The translations under genes and the position numbers were made by a program. Below the pieces are notes generated by a model, which saw nothing but the letters and a program-made list of their open reading frames with translations, did no database searches and was not told where the DNA came from. A DNA stretch of 64,000 nt, from positions 178,501-242,500 of the forward strand of contig JBBDHG010000161.1 of NCBI GenBank assembly GCA_037951165.1, read 5' to 3'. This stretch comes from Lophius americanus (taxonomy: Eukaryota > Chordata > Actinopteri > Lophiiformes > Lophiidae). Position 1 is the stretch's first letter; each line of letters opens with the position of its first letter. Shown here piece by piece: positions 58,996 to 64,000 of this stretch.

Positions 58996-60955
58996 ATTGA
59001 CGATTTAATTTTCAAGATTGACGATATCCGATGCCTATCGTCATCCAGGCTCTTCAAATCACCAGAAACACAAAAACACACAAACAAACAAAAGCATCCA
59101 CTCTGAAGAAGATCAGACAAGTATTCACTAGAAACAGGAAGGCACTGCTTAAGGTCATATAAATGCCCCGAAGCCTGTTAGAGCGTACACAAAGATCCAT
59201 GGATAAAATATACTCCTCTGCTCGGAACAGGACCCCAGGCTTAAATAGTAAAACCTACACTTACGGAAAAGTCACTAAGAAATGATTTACCAATAAAGAA
59301 TTGTTGACACATACGTGTTAAATAATTTCCTGCTGTACAAAGCTCTCACTCACTCAGGTTCTATGTTGTGGCTTTAAACACCACTGAGGGCTCTTTCAAC
59401 CTCTGACTCACTAAATTAACTCAGAATTCATTAACCAGCACTGCAGTTGTAAGCTCTTCAGTTTGCTCTTGGTCTTCAGTGGTTTCTTCTAATTGAGTTT
59501 CTAGTAATTACCACCCGACTAATGCTTTGTAAGAGCCTTCTAAATCAGGGCTAAAGATTTTATTTCCGACCACAAGTGTCCATACTGATCGCATGCAGAG
59601 GAATGTAGTAGAAGCTTTGGGACATATGTGGAAAATGGAGCACAGATCCATGGCAAGACCTTCGCCACAAGCGGTTCACATCACGTAGCGAGACGGCATT
59701 AAGTCCAAATAGCACTGAACGCCCTTCCCCGCTGTCGATAATCTGTGATTTTGATTCTGGATGCCAGGCTGAGGTAACCTGGCTGAAACGCTTCACACGC
59801 TATGATCTGTGATGCCAATACGATAACAACGATCGACTGACAGCGGCTGGATACATACACTCAAAGTGAAACAAATCACCTAGAATTATCCATCTCTTGA
59901 TACTGATGAAACTATAGGAAAAAATCAGAAGACTCTGTAGAATCACTGTGAGATTGTGTGCACAGCTCCTCAGGCCGTTCATTAACTCTGCACTTTTTTC
60001 CAGACTTTGTTGTGCGGTTCAGGAGATCGTGAGGCAGAGCTTGCTTGAGACATGAGTAAACACACCGTTCCCTCATCCTCATGCAGCTGCCTGAGACCTT
60101 CACTCTCCACGAAGACTCCTTTAATTAGGCTTTAATTGCTTTATTAGCTCTGCCTATCGATGGAGGAGCAAAGGCAGCAAGAGAAAAAAAAGGTCAAGCA
60201 AGAGGAGAACCGGAGAAAAGGAAAGACAGCAGGACATAAACAAGGTTGTGCAAAAAGGGAGCAGGGAAAGAAGTGGCGGACACTGAGATGCATCCGCCCA
60301 CACACAGACTACAGCTCAAACACAGGCATGCTTGCAGGAAGCTGATTCACATGTAATGTGTACGTAGCGTGCAGCAGCAGGTGAATGTGAGGTCACCTCC
60401 TGTGGGAAAGACTTGTCAGCCGACATAAAACAAAAAGATAAGATGGTGCGCTGTTACATGACTGTTCCTTCAAGAACAGGCTCTGTGGTGTGCCCAGGTT
60501 ATTGACCCCCACCCTGACCTCAGGACGGCAGGATTGATGGATGAGGTAGAAGAGAGAGCAGAGAGGAGGGGCGGCGAGAAATGACGAATGGGAGGGATGC
60601 GGTAGAAGAGGAGATGAGCAAAATCAGGACAAAGACGAAGGAGGTAAAGAAGACCTTGTTAAATATTCTCCAGATGACTCTCAACACACACTCTGGTTCT
60701 CTCAAGGATTCCTCCTTTTTACACAGAGATCACGCAACAGCGCTGCGCTGAAGACCCTTCTCTAAGGTTTGTTTTGTTTCAAACATCGAGCCGGCTTGTA
60801 ACTTTCTCTGTTACACGAGAGTGGATCCGCTCAACGTGTAAGGAACTAGCGGACATCCTCATTTTGAAACAAGTTTGTTTGATTTTTTTTTCTGGGAATA
60901 ATTACCACTGAAATCTTTGCATTGTTCTACACAGTACATACATACAGTATATAAT
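58996..60955. other. Unique non-coding; candidate conserved element 59360-59570
   Basis: 59360-59570 contains 'cactaaattaactcagaatt', 'cttctaattgagtttctagt', 'aattaccacccgactaatgc', an enhancer-like run of homeodomain cores. 60170-60260 is A/G-rich. No frame over 79 codons and no domain. Confidence 0.35.
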
Positions 60956-61083
60956 TCTGAAGGAGCAGTGGGGTGCCGTGGGAGCTGGGGTTTCAGGGTC
61001 TTGTAAAGGACCCAGTATGTAGTATCAAGGATTCACGGTCCCCACCCCAAATGCTGTACCTACTGAGCTTAAGCCGCCACAGA
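60956..61083 (-). mobile_element. tRNA-derived SINE fragment, minus strand
   Basis: Minus strand: 'GGCGGCTTAAGCTCAGTAGG' (A-box region), then 'AAGACCCTGAAACCCCAGCT', shared with 42998-43235 ('aagaccctgaaaccctagct'). The tail is missing. Confidence 0.75.
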
Positions 61084-61374
61084 TTTTGTTTTTGAATTAG
61101 CCATTATTTGCTACAAACTGTTTCTAACACTTTATCACAACTTCACACTGCAGAAATGTGACGAAAAATTTCCTGCTCATTTTTGACTTTCCATGGCAGT
61201 GCGAACCTCATGGAATTTGATTTTTTTTTTTACATCCGATTCGGGCCACTTCTATATGTTGTCCGATGTCGGAATAATTTGCAATGAGACCGCAGTCTGA
61301 ACCATCGGATCGGAATTCCAGCAACTTTGACATCTTCCATCACAGTCGTCACACGAGTCCCTTTTCACTCGAAT
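61084..61374. other. Unique spacer
   Basis: Nothing recognised. Confidence 0.4.
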
Positions 61375-61632
61375 ACATCACCATAAACACATAAACATCA
61401 CTATAAACGTTATTTAAATCTCTATAAACATCACTATAAATGTTATTTAAATCTCTATAAACATCACTATAAAGATAACTATAAACATTGCTATAAACGC
61501 TATGAATATCATTATAAACACTATATCGTAACATGCTATAAACTTCACTATAAACGCTATAAACATCACTAAAAACACTATCAACATCGCTATAAACATC
61601 ACTATAATGGTTATAAACACCACTCTAAACAT
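61375..61632. repeat. 21-bp-type minisatellite, left block
   Basis: Repeats of 'ctataaacatcactataaac' and variants. A 33-bp sub-unit containing 'gttatttaaatctctataaa' is duplicated at 61403-61470. It continues at 63450 beyond the LINE. The last 13 bp (61620-61632) are the target duplication. Confidence 0.9.
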
Positions 61633-61788
61633 TCAAGGACTCGAGTACCCTGCCTGGAGGGTTACCGGGGCCCCACCCTGGAGCCAGGCCCGGGGTAGGG
61701 GCCCACAAGCGAGCATTTGGCGGCCAGGCCTTCACCCATGGGGCCCGGTCGGGTTTAGCTCCAAGCAGGGACATGGGTCCGTCCTCCC

Positions 61789-62190
61789 GTGGGCCCACCA
61801 CCCACAGAGGAATCCGCAGGGGTCAGGTGCATTGTAGATCGGGCACTAGGAAAAGGCAGCAGCCTTGGAGGTGAGGGCATGGACTGTCACATCAATCAGG
61901 AAGTGATGCTTGTGCGAGAGGTTGAGAGGTACAGACTAGATATAGTTGGGCTTGCCTATACGCACAGCACTGGTTCTGTAACCCGCCTTCTCGATGGGGG
62001 CTGGACCCTCTACTATGCTGGAGTTGCTTCAGGTGAGAGGCGGAGGGCTGGTGTGGGCTTACTTATAGCTCCCCAGCTCTCTGCCCATGTATTGGAGTTT
62101 ACCCTAGTGGATGAAAGGGTTGCTTCCCTGGGCCTTCAGGTTGGGGAACGGGTCCCGATTGTTGTTTGCGCTTATGCGCCAAACAGCATA
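61789..62190 (+). pseudogene. LINE endonuclease (APE type) N-terminal fragment
   Basis: Plus frame 1 within 61789-62490. Reads REVERYRLDIVGLAYTHS, then GWTLYYAGVASGERRRAGVG, LLIAPQL, and RVPIVVCAYAPNS. In the family this is the first half of the apurinic-type endonuclease that nicks the target DNA: 'ERYRLDIVGL', 'RAGVGLLIAP', 'V..AYAPNSS'. The catalytic second half ('GDFNAH', 'SDH') is deleted. Past residue ~134 the frame runs through the junction and then reads RT DNA in the wrong phase. Confidence 0.85.
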
Positions 62191-62226
62191 AAAATATGCT
62201 GTTTGCGTATATTTTGCTTATGCGCA

Positions 62227-62932
62227 AATTCAGGAAGAACAATGCAGATTTCGTCCTTATCGTGGAACACTGGACCAGCTCTATACCCTCTTGAGGGTGC
62301 TGGAGGGGACATGGGAGTTTGCCCAACCGGTCCACATGTGTTTTGTGGATCTGGAGAAGGCTTACGACCGTGTCCCTCGGGGCATCCTTTCGGGGGTGCT
62401 CCGAGAGTATGGAGTGGATGGCCCACTGCTACGGGCCGTCCAATCTCTGTACTGTCGGAGTCAGAGTTTGGTTCGCATTGCCGGCAGTAAGTCAAATTCG
62501 TTTCCAGTTGCGGTTGGACTCTGCCAAGGCTGCCCTTTGTCACCGATTCTGTTCTTAATTTTCATGGACAGAATTTCTAGGCGCAGCCAAGTGGCGGAGG
62601 GTCTTGGGTTCGGTGGCCTTAGGATCCTGTCTCTGCTCTTTGCGGATGATGTGGTCCTATTGGCACCATCAAACAATGACCTCCAGCTCGCACTGGGACC
62701 ATTTGCAGCCGAGCGTGAAGTGGCCGGGATGAGAATCAGCACCTTTAAGTCTGAGGCCATGGTTCTCAGCCGGAAAAAGGTAGAGCGCTCACTCCGGGTT
62801 GGGAAGGAGTTTTTGCCCAAAAAGGAGGAGTTCAAGTATGTCAGGGTCTTGTTCACGAGTGAGGGAAAAAGGGAGCGGGAGATGGACAGACGGATCAGGG
62901 CAGAGTCTGCATGGGTGTGTACGCTATATTGA
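62227..62932 (+). pseudogene. LINE reverse transcriptase core
   Basis: Plus frame 2, open from 62291 to 62932 (213 codons), preceded by family sequence from 62227. Shows RT motif A FVDLEKAYDRVPRG with the first catalytic Asp, motif B QGCPLSPILFLIFMDRISRR, motif C LLFADDVVLLA (catalytic FADD pair), then FKSEAMVLSRKKVE and EEFKYVRVLFTSEGKRERE. The fingers upstream of motif A are deleted. It ends early in CTLY by a stop where the family continues 'RSVVVK'. All three catalytic aspartates are present, but the element lacks endonuclease function and frame continuity. Confidence 0.9.
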
Positions 62933-63422
62933 TCCGTTGTGGTGAAGAGAGATCTGAGCCAAAAGGCAAAGCTCTAGATTTACCGGTCAATCTAAGTTCC
63001 GACCCTCACCTATGGTCATGAACTGTGGGTCATGACCGAAAGAATGAGATTGCGGATACAAGCGGCTGAAATGAGTTTTCCCCGCAGGGTGGCTGGGCTC
63101 AGCCTTAGAGATAGGGTGAGGAGACATTCAGGAGAGACTCCAAGTAGAGCCGCTGCTCCTCCCCATCGAGAAGAGTCAGTTGAGGTGGTTCGGGCATCTA
63201 ATCAGGATGCCCCCTGGACACCTCCCTGGGGAGGTGTTTCGGGCATTTCCATTTGGAAGGAGACCCCGGGGTAGACCCAGGACACGCTGGAGAGATTACA
63301 TCTCTCGGCTGGCGTGGGAACGCCTCGGAATTCTCCTAGAGGAGTTGGTGGATGTGGCCGGGGAGAGGAAAGTCTGGGTTTCCCTGCTGAAACTGCTGCC
63401 CCTGCGACCCCGACCCGGATAA
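62933..63422 (+). pseudogene. LINE C-terminal region, frameshifted
   Basis: Pieces of the RT C-terminal domain: 62938-63020 ('gtggtgaagagagatctgag') in broken frame, 63032-63120 (MTERMRLRIQAAEMSFPRRV, AGLSLRDRVR), then frame 3 at 63180-63422 reading RWFGHLIRMPPGHLPGEVFR, GRRPRGRPRTRWRDYISRLA, WERLGILLEELVDVAGE and LLKLLPLRPRPG, stop. This is the family's canonical end. Confidence 0.85.
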
Positions 63423-63449
63423 GCGGAGGATAACGAACAAATGAACGAG

Positions 63450-63712
63450 CCACTCTAAACATCACTTTAAACGCTCAAAACATCAGTGTAAATGCTATAA
63501 ACATCACTATAAAAACTATAAACATTATAAACATCACTATAAACATCGCTATAAACACTATAAACATCACCATAAACTCTATAAACATCACTATAAAATC
63601 AATAAACATCACTAGAAACGCTATAAACATCACTAGAAACGCTATAAACATCACTAGAAGCGCTATAAACATCACTAGAAACGCTATAAACATCACTAGA
63701 AATGCTTCGTTA
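63450..63712. repeat. 21-bp-unit minisatellite, right block
   Basis: Cleanest at 63600-63700: 'cactagaaacgctataaaca' repeated five times with 21-bp spacing. The first 13 bp are the second copy of the LINE target duplication. The minus strand is open for 73 codons (63475-63696) of repeating hydrophobic residues (MFIAFLV), a consequence of the 21-bp unit. Confidence 0.95.
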
Positions 63713-64000
63713 TTGTTCTTATGCGCATGCGGGACAGTTTAGGTCCCTGAACTGTTCATACCGGAGTCCGATATAGTACACATTTCACGAGTAATGTGAA
63801 CAGCTACACAGAAATAAATCTGAACTTAGAAAAAAGACTGGCAACGTGAACGTAGCCTTATAGATTCAAAGAAACACTTTACTCTTGAAAAACGTAACAG
63901 TCCCATCCTGCCGTTTCTCCTTGGATTTATACACATATGCATTCCATCTCTACTATTACTACTTCCTCTGCCATCTCAGAACAGCGTGCAACATACGCAT
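63713..64000. other. Unique spacer to window end
   Basis: Nothing recognised; the pyrimidine-rich end at 63905-63980 is unremarkable. Confidence 0.4.

Larger units (their letters stand above)
61633..63449 (+). mobile_element. GC-rich fish LINE, internally deleted, exact ends
   Basis: A non-LTR retrotransposon of ~1.8 kb bounded by the 13-bp duplication CCACTCTAAACAT (61620-61632 and 63450-63462). It starts 'tcaaggactcgagtaccctg' with a GC-rich 5' UTR, has endonuclease (to about 62179), a rearranged junction (62170-62226), RT (62227-62932), and the C-terminal region to the stop at 63420 followed by 'gcggaggataacgaacaaat'. The clade is not certain (I- or RTE-like, the fish family whose 3' end reads 'cgacccggataagcgg'). 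The three coding parts lie in frames 1, 2 and 3, so it is dead. A full-length 5' end and preserved target duplication indicate a fairly recent insertion. Confidence 0.9.

Noticed and set aside
61789..62490. 233-codon frame taken as one protein
   Set aside because: Only the first ~134 codons are LINE endonuclease. After the junction it reads reverse transcriptase DNA in the wrong phase.

Overview
This is a gene-poor stretch of vertebrate nuclear DNA, almost certainly from a teleost fish (probably a percomorph). It is AT-rich and has no long open reading frame of host type, no rRNA or tRNA gene and no CRISPR. It is full of decayed repeats typical of ray-finned fish: L2-type and GC-rich fish LINEs, tRNA-derived SINEs, Tc1/mariner, hAT-like and PIF/Harbinger remnants, and many CA/GT, AT and GGAT tracts. 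I found no host protein-coding exon I would defend. The window looks like an intergenic desert or part of a very large intron.

Layout: 0-5 kb holds a MITE-like repeat (here family A) split by an L2 LINE 3' end, a SINE next to a LINE tail, and a second family A copy. 5.3-5.9 kb is an old ~187-bp tandem array. 8-21 kb carries more family A copies, two copies of an LTR-like repeat (family B), a hAT-like remnant and candidate conserved non-coding segments. 21.7-25.2 kb has a Harbinger transposase tail and a Tc1/mariner transposase split by a 584-bp hAT-like MITE with a near-perfect 8-bp target duplication. 28.7-32.1 kb has a family B scrap, two L2-type fragments of opposite strand and a family B copy. 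39 kb has a 76-bp perfect AT palindrome. 42-51 kb has a ~110-bp GT tract, a SINE, LINE 3' ends, families A and B, and a SINE-like repeat whose GGAT tail has grown to ~550 bp. 54-59 kb has another dispersed fish repeat and a ~1-kb L2 fragment. 61.4-63.7 kb is the clearest structure: a GC-rich LINE with endonuclease and reverse transcriptase remnants, sitting inside a 21-bp-unit minisatellite with a 13-bp target duplication, and internally deleted at a quasi-palindromic junction.

There is no operon-like logic. The pieces relate by nesting, which gives relative ages: family A is older than the L2 inside it, Tc1 is older than the MITE inside it, and the minisatellite is older than the LINE inside it. 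Element names come from sequence motifs and remembered family consensus patterns, not from a database search.
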